Positions 1 to 6,706 of a DNA stretch of 8,949 nt are shown piece by piece (within the stretch, counting starts at the first letter, position 1; every line of letters starts with the position of its first letter). The translations under genes were made by a program, and so were the position numbers. Under the pieces are notes generated by a model. The model had not been told where the DNA came from. It saw only the letters and a program-made list of their open reading frames with translations, and made no database searches. Source of the stretch: Pseudomonadota bacterium (GTDB lineage: Bacteria; Desulfobacterota; Desulfobacteria; Desulfobacterales; Desulfobacteraceae); NCBI GenBank assembly GCA_018812385.1, contig JAHJDU010000422.1, positions 1-8,949 on the forward strand. Reading direction: 5' to 3'.

Positions 1-51
1 TTATTTGATTTGATTGAACAGGCCAAAGCAAGAAAAGGTAAACAGGTTTGA
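1..51 (+). CDS. 3' end of an unidentified gene (partial)
   Basis: The window opens inside a reading frame whose last 16 codons, ending in the residues KARKGKQV, run to a TGA at 49-51. The stretch is hydrophilic and lysine-rich, as many C-termini are, and too short to assign to a family. Its stop codon overlaps the presumed TTG start of the ATPase relic (bases TTGA at 48-51). This is the usual signature of two genes once translated together, and it is the main reason to believe this is a real gene end. The product is unknown. Confidence 0.45.
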   Translation, partial: LFDLIEQAKARKGKQV

Positions 52-315
52 TATATTTAAGGGGGGCAAACATCCTTCCAGAGAAGTTTCCTGTTTTAGA
101 TTTTTATCCCTTTAATGTGAAAATATTCCAGGACACGGACTCCATATCCTTTGACAAAGCCATCACCTTTTTTGATGGCCTGCCCGGATGCCCGGATTTA
201 CAGCTTTGACACCCGGGTTATTGAACCCATTCAGTATGAGGATACACAATATTATAAAATCTATAAAAATTTTATGACCCATCCTGAAAAATTCATAAAA
301 ACCAACCCCATTTGA
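48..315 (+). pseudogene. Relic of an AAA/ABC-type ATPase (COG3910-like), catalytic middle deleted
   Basis: Two reading-frame pieces look like the two ends of one protein. Positions 48-173 (TTG start, AAAAGG at 33-38 as ribosome site) give a 42-residue N-terminus with 'YLRGANILPEKFP', 'YPFNV' and 'KAITFF'. In small stand-alone ATPases of this type that segment leads straight into the Walker A loop (VGENGSGKST). The frame then shifts by one, and 175-315 gives 46 residues with 'DARIYSFD' and 'YEDTQYYKIYKNF'. In the family this lies just after the 'THSPILMA' switch-histidine region and ends the protein. Walker A, signature, Walker B and switch histidine are all missing, so roughly 150 residues appear deleted at about 171-175, out of frame. 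The product cannot be an ATPase. The family name is from memory of its conserved ends. An assembly collapse is the main alternative. Confidence 0.65.
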
Positions 316-325
316 TAGAGTTAAG

Positions 326-1576
326 ATGAATCCTCTTTCTGACACGACCTTAAATACAGTAAGTGTGCCTGATAATTTTTATCAGGTTTTTCTAACTGCT
401 CAAAATTATGTAAGAAACTATTTTTCCATAAGTCAACGTGATCCTGAAAAAGGATCGATTAGATTTTCAGGGGAACTATACATCCTTGTCAGAGCAGCAT
501 CCATGTCAATAGAATTTTTTGATATGATGGCGCTTTTGTATAAAGACCGTGGTGAAGAAGAAGCAAGGACCCTTTCATTTAATTTTCTTTTTGATATTGC
601 CCATTCAATCGGGAAAGCTGATGCAAAAAATTTTTTCTCAAAAATAAAAGTGACAGATCCCATTGAAAAGCTTTCAGCAGGACTCGTCCATTTTGCTTAT
701 ACTGGGTGGGCATCCGTTAAAATACATCCTTTGTCCAAACCCACGACAGATGAAAATTTTTATTTGATTTATGATCACCCTTATTCATTTGAAGCCCAGG
801 CATGGATGGACAAAGGGGAAAAAGTCGAGTTTCCGGTCTGTGTTATGAATGCCGGATATTCATCCGGCTGGTGCGAAGAAAGCTTTGGTGTTTCCCTTGT
901 AACTGCTGAAATAGAATGCCAGGCAAAAGGTGACCGGCACTGCCGGTTTATCATGGCCCACCCTTCCAGGATCAAGGATTATATCAGCGATTATTGCAAA
1001 AAAGCATATATTAAATACGAACATTACAAAAAAATTGATATCCCGGAATTTTTCAAGCGTAAACGCCTTCAAGACGAACTTAGCAATTATAAGATCCATC
1101 TTGAACAGCTTGTCCAGGAACGGACGGACAACTTAAGAAAAACCAATCAAAGACTTGAGGAAGCCAATATTGCCTTGAGAGTGGTTTTAAAACAGATGGA
1201 ACAAAAAGAAAAAATTAATAAGGACAATTTTTTAATCAATATCAAGCAATCCATCCTGCCCTTTCTTAAACAGCTTGAAGAATCAGGTTTAAACAAAGGG
1301 CAACAGATATTATTAGATCGGCTACAAATAAATATGAACCAGATCACATCGCCTTTGATCGGGAAACTGTCCTCCAAATACTTGAATCTGACCCCAATGG
1401 AAATCAAAGTAGCGACCCTTGTCAAGGATGGAGCCGCAAACAAGGAAATCGCACAGATTCTCAATGTTTCCTTAAATACGATCACCTCCCACCGCTATAA
1501 AATAAGGACAAAGCTGGGGCTGAGAAACAAAAACATAAACCTGCATACCTATCTGCTCTCACTTGAGGAAGAATAA
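326..1576 (+). CDS. Transcriptional regulator: XylR_N/V4R-type sensor, coiled coil, LuxR-type HTH
   Basis: This cytoplasmic 416-residue protein has three parts. Residues about 45-140 resemble the XylR_N 'activator of aromatic catabolism' domain (ILVRAASMSIEFF, then EKLSAGLVHFAYTGW). Residues about 150-212 resemble the V4R small-molecule domain, with Cys172, Cys183, Cys198 and Cys206 and the ending CQAKGDRHCRF; the cysteines could bind metal. Residues about 240-300 form a charged heptad-rich coiled coil, probably for dimerisation. Residues 354-413 are a LuxR/GerE helix-turn-helix (LTPMEIKVATLV, KEIAQILNVSLNTITSHR, IRTKLGL). There is no receiver domain and no sigma-54 AAA domain, so it should act as a one-component ligand sensor. 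In characterised relatives the V4R/XylR_N unit binds aromatic compounds; the ligand here is unknown. The ATG at 326 has only a weak purine-rich leader and follows the ATPase relic by 10 bases. It lies upstream of serA in the same direction but separated by a promoter, so its target could be that cluster. Confidence 0.88.
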   Translation: MNPLSDTTLNTVSVPDNFYQVFLTAQNYVRNYFSISQRDPEKGSIRFSGELYILVRAASMSIEFFDMMALLYKDRGEEEARTLSFNFLFDIAHSIGKADAKNFFSKIKVTDPIEKLSAGLVHFAYTGWASVKIHPLSKPTTDENFYLIYDHPYSFEAQAWMDKGEKVEFPVCVMNAGYSSGWCEESFGVSLVTAEIECQAKGDRHCRFIMAHPSRIKDYISDYCKKAYIKYEHYKKIDIPEFFKRKRLQDELSNYKIHLEQLVQERTDNLRKTNQRLEEANIALRVVLKQMEQKEKINKDNFLINIKQSILPFLKQLEESGLNKGQQILLDRLQINMNQITSPLIGKLSSKYLNLTPMEIKVATLVKDGAANKEIAQILNVSLNTITSHRYKIRTKLGLRNKNINLHTYLLSLEEE

Positions 1577-1626
1577 TTTAATGAGTAGTGATTTTTTAAC
1601 ACCATTATATAGCTATTTTTACAGTA

Positions 1627-1656
1627 TTGACTCGAAGTTTTTAATATTGCTATACC
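1627..1656 (+). promoter_or_regulatory. Predicted sigma-70-type promoter of the serA-trpB2 cluster
   Basis: TTGACT at 1627-1632 (five of six matches to the -35 consensus) is followed after 18 bases by TATACC at 1651-1656. TG at 1648-1649 is placed as an extended -10 element. Transcription would start near 1663, giving a leader of about 25 bases with AAAGGA at 1675-1680, eight bases before the serA ATG. It lies in the 112-base gap between the regulator and serA. No convincing operator repeat is visible around it. Confidence 0.55.
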
Positions 1657-1688
1657 TCTACATTTTTTATTAATAAAGGAAAATCATC

Positions 1689-2636
1689 ATGAAAATACTC
1701 GTCAGCGATCCCCTTTCCAATGTCGGAATTGAAATTTTTAAAAACACACCCGGTATTGAAGTGGATGTAAAAACCGATCTCACCCCGTCTGAACTTGAAG
1801 ACATCATTGATGCCTACCATGGGCTTTCGATTCGGAGCAAAACAAAAGTAACCGAACAAGTAATTTCCAAGGCAAAAAACCTCAAGGTTATCGGCCGGGC
1901 CGGCATTGGGCTGGATAATGTTGACATTCCAGCAGCAACCCGGGCGAATATTGCGGTAATGAATACCCCCTTTGGCAATACTATCACAACGGCAGAACAT
2001 GCCATTGCCATGATAATGTCCCTTTCCCGCAATATACCAAGGGCAACTGCAACCCTGAAAGATGACAAATGGGAGAAAAAAAATCTTAAGGGCCGGGAAA
2101 TATTTAACAAAACATTAGGGCTTGTGGGTATCGGCAACATCGGAAAGATTGTGGCGGACAGGGCCATGGGGCTTAAAATGAAAGTCATTGGATGTGATCC
2201 ATATCTGGACCCTGAAGCCATTGAAAAAATGGGAATCCGACCCGTCAATTTTGATGAAATACTGGCCGAGTCAGATTATATCTCCATTCACACACCTAAA
2301 ACACCTGAAACCACTAATCTGTTCAATAAAGAAACCATGTCAAGGATGAAACAGGGTGCCATGCTCATCAATTGCGCCAGGGGCGGTCTTGTCAATGAAG
2401 ACGACCTTTATGAGGCTTTAAAGTCCAACCACCTTGGTGGAGCTGCCCTTGATGTATTTGCAACGGAACCTCCCGGAAAAATTAAGCTCATGGATCTGGA
2501 TAATTTCATCTGCTCGCCCCACTTAGGTGCTTCCACCCATGAGGCCCAGGATAATGTGGCAAGGGACGTGGCAAACCAGATCACTGAATACCTTTTAACA
2601 GGCAGGGCCCCCAATATTGTCAACCAGAAAAAATGA
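1689..2636 (+). CDS. serA: D-3-phosphoglycerate dehydrogenase-like enzyme, short form without ACT domain
   Basis: A D-isomer-specific 2-hydroxyacid dehydrogenase of 315 residues. The likely reaction is NAD-dependent oxidation of 3-phosphoglycerate to 3-phosphohydroxypyruvate, the first step of the phosphorylated serine pathway. Visible elements are the N-terminal substrate-domain motif GRAGIGLDNVD (69-79), the dinucleotide loop GIGNIG (147-152) with Asp170 at the end of the second strand (favouring NAD over NADP), and the catalytic trio Arg231 (NCARGG), Glu260 (ATEPP) and His278 (SPHLGAST). It stops right after the substrate domain, so the serine-binding ACT domain of the long SerA type is absent and feedback inhibition by that route is not expected. 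AAAGGA at 1675-1680 supports the ATG at 1689. The neighbour serC, which encodes the next enzyme of the pathway, strengthens the assignment. Another 2-hydroxyacid substrate cannot be excluded from sequence alone. Confidence 0.85.
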   Translation: MKILVSDPLSNVGIEIFKNTPGIEVDVKTDLTPSELEDIIDAYHGLSIRSKTKVTEQVISKAKNLKVIGRAGIGLDNVDIPAATRANIAVMNTPFGNTITTAEHAIAMIMSLSRNIPRATATLKDDKWEKKNLKGREIFNKTLGLVGIGNIGKIVADRAMGLKMKVIGCDPYLDPEAIEKMGIRPVNFDEILAESDYISIHTPKTPETTNLFNKETMSRMKQGAMLINCARGGLVNEDDLYEALKSNHLGGAALDVFATEPPGKIKLMDLDNFICSPHLGASTHEAQDNVARDVANQITEYLLTGRAPNIVNQKK

Positions 2637-2639
2637 TTT

Positions 2640-2674
2640 GTCCCTAAGCATACCAGGACTAAACATTTTTTTTT
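2640..2674 (+). terminator. Weak terminator-like hairpin after serA
   Basis: GTCC at 2640-2643 can pair with GGAC at 2656-2659, extended by TTT with AAA across a bulged T. A run of nine T follows at 2666-2674. The stem is short and would at most cause partial termination between serA and trpB2. The 61-base gap otherwise holds only the trpB2 ribosome site. Confidence 0.25.
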
Positions 2675-2697
2675 AAACCCCAATAATAGGAGGAGTT

Positions 2698-4074
2698 ATG
2701 AGGACCAAAAAGTTTGTTTTATCTGATCAAGACATGCCCAGACAATGGTACAACATCATGGCAGACCTGCCCAATGGAATGGAACCCCCTCTTCATCCCG
2801 GCACGGGACAACCCTGTGGCCCTGAGGATCTTGCCCCGATTTTCCCCATGAACCTGATTGAACAGGAAGTGAGCACTCAAAGATGGATTGACATCCCTGA
2901 AGAAGTCCTGGATAAATATGCTATTTGGCGCCCCTCTCCTCTTTACAGGGCATACAATCTTGAAAAAGCTCTGGACACACCGGCAAAAATCTATTTTAAA
3001 AATGAAGGGGTAAGTCCTGCCGGCAGTCATAAACCCAATACAGCCATTGCCCAGGCCTACTATAATAAAGTGGCTGGCACCAAAAAGATCACCACTGAAA
3101 CAGGAGCAGGCCAGTGGGGCAGTGCCTTGTCCATGTGCTGTTCTTTTTTCGGCATTGAGTGCAAGGTCTTCATGGTAAAAATTTCATACAACCAGAAGCC
3201 TTACCGCCGTTTGATGATGGAAACCTGGGGGGCAAAATGTACGGCAAGCCCCAGCAATGAAACAGCGGCCGGCCGGTCTATTTTAGAAAAATATCCGGAT
3301 TCTCCGGGCAGTCTTGGCATGGCCATCAGCGAGGCAGTTGAAGCGGCAGTGGGAGATGAAAACACCAAATATGCCCTGGGCAGTGTACTCAACCATGTAA
3401 TGATCCACCAGAGCATCATCGGCCTTGAGGCCAAAAAGCAGATGGAAATGGCAGGAGACTATCCCGATATCATCATTGGCAGCGCCGGCGGCGGAAGTAA
3501 TTTTGCAGGCCTTTCCTTTCCCTTTGCCCTGGATAAAATAAACGGCAAAGATATTGATATTATTGCCGTGGAACCTAGTTCCTGCCCCACCCTGACAAGG
3601 GGCCCCTTTGCCTATGACTTCGGGGATACCGTCCAGATGACGCCACTTTTACCCATGCATACCCTGGGTCATAATTTTGTGCCTGCACCCATCCATGCAG
3701 GCGGGTTAAGATACCATGGCATGGCTCCTCTTGTCAGCCAGCTTGTTCTGGATGGGATCGTCAGAGCCGAATCAATCCAGCAAATGGAAACCTTTAGAGC
3801 AGGCATGACCTTTGCCCGGTCTGAAGGGTATATCTCTGCTCCTGAATGCAACCATGCCGTTGCCATGACCATTCGGGAAGCCCTTAAAGCCAAAGAAGAG
3901 GGCAAGGAAAAAACCATCCTGTTTAACTGGAGCGGTCATGGCCTTGTGGATCTTGCGGCCTATGAATCTTATATGCGGGGCAATCTTTCTGACCATGAAC
4001 TTCCCCAGGAACAGATTGATGCAGCACTGAAAGATATTGAACCCTTGCCCAAACCCAGACAGGCAAAAAAATAG
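2698..4074 (+). CDS. trpB: TrpB2-type tryptophan synthase beta subunit (stand-alone)
   Basis: A PLP enzyme of 458 residues belonging to the TrpB2 (TrpB-like) branch, longer than the roughly 400-residue TrpB1. Branch marks are the N-terminus RQWYNIMADLPNG, the PPLHPGTGQP segment, WRPSPL (77-82), and NFVPAPIHAGGLRYHGMAPL. The PLP lysine is Lys112 in AGSHKPN, the catalytic glutamate is Glu134 in TETGAGQWGSA, and the phosphate loop is GSAGGGSN (261-268). TrpB2 condenses indole with an activated serine to give tryptophan; members studied biochemically were reported to prefer O-phospho-L-serine. No trpA is nearby, which fits an enzyme working on free indole. A strong AGGAGG (2688-2693) precedes the ATG by four bases. 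It sits between serA and serC, the two enzymes that make O-phosphoserine. A serine-deaminase or other beta-replacement role remains possible. Proline after the PLP lysine, where Ile or Leu is more familiar to me, may be a subgroup feature. Confidence 0.9.
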   Translation: MRTKKFVLSDQDMPRQWYNIMADLPNGMEPPLHPGTGQPCGPEDLAPIFPMNLIEQEVSTQRWIDIPEEVLDKYAIWRPSPLYRAYNLEKALDTPAKIYFKNEGVSPAGSHKPNTAIAQAYYNKVAGTKKITTETGAGQWGSALSMCCSFFGIECKVFMVKISYNQKPYRRLMMETWGAKCTASPSNETAAGRSILEKYPDSPGSLGMAISEAVEAAVGDENTKYALGSVLNHVMIHQSIIGLEAKKQMEMAGDYPDIIIGSAGGGSNFAGLSFPFALDKINGKDIDIIAVEPSSCPTLTRGPFAYDFGDTVQMTPLLPMHTLGHNFVPAPIHAGGLRYHGMAPLVSQLVLDGIVRAESIQQMETFRAGMTFARSEGYISAPECNHAVAMTIREALKAKEEGKEKTILFNWSGHGLVDLAAYESYMRGNLSDHELPQEQIDAALKDIEPLPKPRQAKK

Positions 4075-4086
4075 AACCCTTACCAG

Positions 4087-4139
4087 GCAAACCCGGATTC
4101 GTCCTCTGACAAAGAAAAAGCATCCGGGTTTGCATTTTT
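4087..4139 (+). terminator. Intrinsic-terminator-like hairpin between trpB2 and serC
   Basis: GCAAACCCGGAT at 4087-4098 is the perfect reverse complement of ATCCGGGTTTGC at 4122-4133: a 12-bp stem with a 23-base loop, followed directly by ATTTTT (4134-4139). It starts 13 bases after the trpB2 stop and ends 32 bases before the serC start. It should end or reduce transcription out of trpB2. Either serC has its own start that I cannot see, or it is fed by read-through at lower level. Confidence 0.72.
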
Positions 4140-4171
4140 GCCCATACAACAAACCATAAGGAAATAATACC

Positions 4172-5257
4172 ATGCAAGACAGAATCCATAATTTTAATGC
4201 CGGGCCTGCTGCACTGCCTCTGCCCGTCCTTGAAGAAATCAGGGACTCTTTTTTAAATTTTGCAGGCAGCGGCATGTCCATCACTGAAGTCAGCCACAGA
4301 TCAAAATGGTTTGATGATGTCATCAATGACGCCATTGAACGGACAAAAAGGCTTTTAAAACTTGATGACCAGTATCACATACTCTTTTTACAGGGCGGTG
4401 CCAGCATGCAGTTTTGCATGGCCCCGTTGAATTTTCTTTCCGATGGCAGGAGTGCCGACTATATTAACACTGGAACCTGGTCAACCAAAGCCATTAAGGA
4501 AGCAAAGATTCAAAAAAAGCCCATAAAGGTTGTTGCCTCTTCTGAAGATAAAAATTTTTGCTATATTCCAAAGAATATTTCTTTTAACAAGGATGCGGCT
4601 TATGTGCATCTGACATCCAACAACACCATTAAAGGCACCCAGTTTGAGTCCCTTCCCGACACAGGCACAGTGCCCATGATCATTGATATGTCCTCGGACT
4701 TCATGTCAAGGCCCGTAGATATGAGCAAAATCGGCATGATCTATGCCGGTGCCCAGAAAAACATCGGGCCTGCAGGCGTTTGCATGGTCATTATCCGGCA
4801 GGATCTTCTGGATCTTGTACCGGACAACATCCCCTCCATGTTAAGTTACGCCACCTTTGCAAATACAAACTCCATGTATAATACACCCCCTTGTTTTGCC
4901 ATTTATACCATCCAGCTGGTTATGAAATGGCTGGAAGAAACCATTGGCGGTCTTGAAAAAATGGATGCGCGAAACCGTGAAAAAGCAGATCTGCTATACA
5001 ATTTTATAGATGCATCAGGCTTTTACCGGGCCACGGCAGAACCAGGATCACGCTCTTTAATGAATGTCACCTTTCGCCTGCCAGATGAAACCCTGGAAAA
5101 AACCTTTGTGGCAAAAGCCATTGAAAACAAAATGGGCGGTCTGAAAGGTCACAGAAGTGTAGGCGGATGTCGTGCGTCAATTTATAATGCCACGGGCATT
5201 GATGCCGTCAAGGATCTGGTATCTTTTATGACTCAGTTTGAAAAGACATCAGGATAA
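4172..5257 (+). CDS. serC: Phosphoserine aminotransferase
   Basis: A class V PLP aminotransferase of 361 residues, the usual SerC length. It converts 3-phosphohydroxypyruvate and glutamate to O-phospho-L-serine and 2-oxoglutarate in the cytoplasm. Diagnostic features are the opening FNAGPAALP (8-16), FLQGGASMQF (72-81), the Trp of NTGTWS (99-104), the PLP lysine Lys196 in YAGAQKNIGPAG, the NTPPCFAIY motif (237-245), and the phosphate-recognition segment GHRSVGGCRASIYNA (326-340) with His327, Arg328 and Arg334. AAGGA at 4158-4162 lies nine bases before the ATG. It follows trpB2 after a terminator-like hairpin, so co-transcription with serA-trpB2 may be only partial. With SerA it completes the route to O-phosphoserine; no serB, needed to reach serine, is in the window. 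Confidence 0.95.
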   Translation: MQDRIHNFNAGPAALPLPVLEEIRDSFLNFAGSGMSITEVSHRSKWFDDVINDAIERTKRLLKLDDQYHILFLQGGASMQFCMAPLNFLSDGRSADYINTGTWSTKAIKEAKIQKKPIKVVASSEDKNFCYIPKNISFNKDAAYVHLTSNNTIKGTQFESLPDTGTVPMIIDMSSDFMSRPVDMSKIGMIYAGAQKNIGPAGVCMVIIRQDLLDLVPDNIPSMLSYATFANTNSMYNTPPCFAIYTIQLVMKWLEETIGGLEKMDARNREKADLLYNFIDASGFYRATAEPGSRSLMNVTFRLPDETLEKTFVAKAIENKMGGLKGHRSVGGCRASIYNATGIDAVKDLVSFMTQFEKTSG

Positions 5258-5275
5258 TAGATTGATAATATTTTA

Positions 5276-5346
5276 ACCATGAAGGTCATGAAGAACACGA
5301 AGAAATTATTATTTTCCCCTTCATGCATCTTCATGTTCTTCATGGT
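5276..5346. repeat. Inverted repeat built from 9-base units; likely bidirectional terminator
   Basis: The left arm reads ATGAAGGTC, ATGAAGAAC, ACGAAGAAA (5279-5305), three units of nine bases. The right arm reads CTTCATGCA, TCTTCATGT, TCTTCATGG (5319-5345), the same unit on the other strand. The outer nine bases ACCATGAAG (5276-5284) pair perfectly with CTTCATGGT (5338-5346), and CATGAAGA (5287-5294) pairs with TCTTCATG (5328-5335). The loop is AT-rich. It fills the gap between the convergent serC and aminotransferase genes, where it could end transcripts from both sides. The 'ATGAAGNNC' unit resembles dispersed intergenic repeats of environmental bacteria. Confidence 0.7.
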
Positions 5347-5359
5347 GAATTAAGCAGTC

Positions 5360-6532
5360 TTATTTTACAGAGTCAAAGGCTTTTTTAAATCTTTCCAGGG
5401 AGCCAATAATGGTTTTGTCCGGCACAGCATAGGAAAGTCTGAAATGGCCTGGCCCACCAAATGCTGTTCCTGGAACAGCAAGAATATTCTGTTCCTTTAA
5501 AATGTTCACAAATTTAATATCATCTTTAATAGGGCTTTTGGGAAACAGATAAAATGCACCATCTGGCACATCAAGTTCATACCCTGCCCCATGAAGCCCT
5601 TTACAAAACATATCCCGCCTTTTTTTATAAATATTGATATCCACTGTAACTCCCTGGAGCTGTCCCACCACCTGCTGGAAAAGAGCCGGAGCATTTACAT
5701 ACATCATGGTATTGGTCACACCTGTGGCCCCTGCAATAATGGCTGCATCTTCTGCTTTGGGATGAATGGCAAGATACCCTATTCTCTCTCCTGCAAGCGA
5801 CAATTCCTTGGAATAGGATGTCAGTACAATGGTATGGGGATAGACATCAAACATGCACGGAACCTCAACATCATAGACAATCTTTCTATAAGGTTCATCA
5901 GAAATCAGATATATCCGTTTGCCAAATTTTTGACTGGCAGCTTCAAGTATCTTTCCCAACCCCATAAGTTCTTCTCGGGTATAAACAGCACCGGTCGGAT
6001 TATTGGGTGAATTTATCAGCATGACCCTTGTATTTTTAGTAATGGCCTTTTCAATGGCATCAAGATCCAGATGAAAATCGGCAAAGGATTCCACTGTTTT
6101 TAAGTTTGCACCGGCAACAAAGGCATACTGGTTATACCCGACAAAATAGGGTGCCGGCGTAAGAATATCTTCTCCCGGATTTAACAACGCACGCAAGGTA
6201 TCATTCAAGGCTCCTGCAGCACCAGCAGTCATGACAATAAGGTCTGATGTAAGCCCAACATTATATTCTTTGTTCAAATAATCCGCCACGGCCTGCCTTA
6301 CATGGGGATATCCTGAATTGGGCATATATCCGTGGGAGGTGGTCTTGCTGTTTATCAATTCAATCAGAGCATTTTTTACCGCGGCCGGAGGGGGAACGTC
6401 CGGGTTGCCGAGGGAAAAATCAAATACATTATCAGGCCCGTATTTTTCTCTCATTTTAATCCCTTCTTCAAACATCTTCCGGATCATGGATGCGGCTTCA
6501 ACCATTTTAACCATTTTATCTGCAATCGGCAT
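5360..6532 (-). CDS. PLP-dependent class I aminotransferase (aspartate aminotransferase fold)
   Basis: A 390-residue fold-type I aminotransferase, full length for the family, matching the group annotated simply as 'pyridoxal phosphate-dependent aminotransferase' (PRK06836-like). It should swap an amino group between an amino acid and 2-oxoglutarate; the donor is not predictable. Visible features are the N-terminal signature SSMIRKMFEEG-like AASMIRKMFEEG (13-24), FDFSLGNPDVPPP (37-49), the GAAGALN cofactor loop (104-110), Asn178 in SPNNPTG, Asp212 and Tyr215 in SDEPYR, the Schiff-base lysine Lys242 in SYSKELSLAGERIGY, and the carboxylate-binding Arg365 in FRLSYA. On the minus strand GAAAGGA (6547-6541) stands eight bases before the ATG. 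It is convergent with serC, so it has its own transcription. It may be a partner in amino acid metabolism but nothing ties it specifically to tryptophan or serine. Confidence 0.92.
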   Translation of the reverse strand: MPIADKMVKMVEAASMIRKMFEEGIKMREKYGPDNVFDFSLGNPDVPPPAAVKNALIELINSKTTSHGYMPNSGYPHVRQAVADYLNKEYNVGLTSDLIVMTAGAAGALNDTLRALLNPGEDILTPAPYFVGYNQYAFVAGANLKTVESFADFHLDLDAIEKAITKNTRVMLINSPNNPTGAVYTREELMGLGKILEAASQKFGKRIYLISDEPYRKIVYDVEVPCMFDVYPHTIVLTSYSKELSLAGERIGYLAIHPKAEDAAIIAGATGVTNTMMYVNAPALFQQVVGQLQGVTVDINIYKKRRDMFCKGLHGAGYELDVPDGAFYLFPKSPIKDDIKFVNILKEQNILAVPGTAFGGPGHFRLSYAVPDKTIIGSLERFKKAFDSVK

Positions 6533-6597
6533 AAGGATTTTCCTTTCAAAACTATAATTTAAATTGCCTTACCATACATCAAATCTTTTAAGATGAA

Positions 6598-6620
6598 AAC
6601 ACCCCTTTAAAAAAGGTGTT
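6598..6620. promoter_or_regulatory. Small palindrome upstream of hicB (possible operator)
   Basis: AACACC (6598-6603) and GGTGTT (6615-6620) are perfect reverse complements around an 11-base centre that is itself partly self-complementary (CCTTT with AAAGG). It lies between the divergent aminotransferase and hicB genes and touches the predicted hicB -35 element. The long T run begins 13 bases later, so it is poorly placed for a terminator; an operator is the more likely reading. Which protein would bind is unknown. Confidence 0.35.
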
Positions 6621-6647
6621 GTGACTTTATTGATTTTTTTTTATGAT
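6619..6647 (+). promoter_or_regulatory. Predicted promoter of hicBA
   Basis: TTGTGA at 6619-6624 and TATGAT at 6642-6647 are separated by 17 bases. The -10 matches five of six consensus bases, the -35 four of six. A nine-base T run fills the end of the spacer. The leader would be about 50 bases. An alternative pair, TTGATT with TATGTA 15 bases apart, overlaps it. Confidence 0.35.
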
Positions 6648-6706
6648 GGATATGTAGACAACCGATCAATTACATTAGCCAGAAATAGAATTAATGGAGG
6701 TTTAAT

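Noticed and set aside
433..1485. Several long open frames antisense to the LuxR-type regulator
   Set aside because: They mirror a clearly coding gene with complete domains and have no family resemblance of their own.
2637..2697. Leader peptide or riboswitch in front of trpB2
   Set aside because: The gap is only 61 bases, with no tryptophan-rich small frame and only a weak hairpin.
3772..4335. A 187-codon minus-strand frame across the trpB2-serC junction
   Set aside because: It is antisense to two well-supported enzymes and spans the terminator hairpin; no domain is visible.
6551..6586. Possible promoter of the aminotransferase (TATAGT on the minus strand at 6556-6551, TTGATG about 20 bases upstream)
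   Set aside because: The spacer is too long, and the transcript start would fall on the ribosome-binding site.
6598..6642. Palindrome plus nine-T run read as an intrinsic terminator
   Set aside because: The T run begins 13 bases after the stem, and no gene ends here in the + direction, so an operator or promoter element is more likely.
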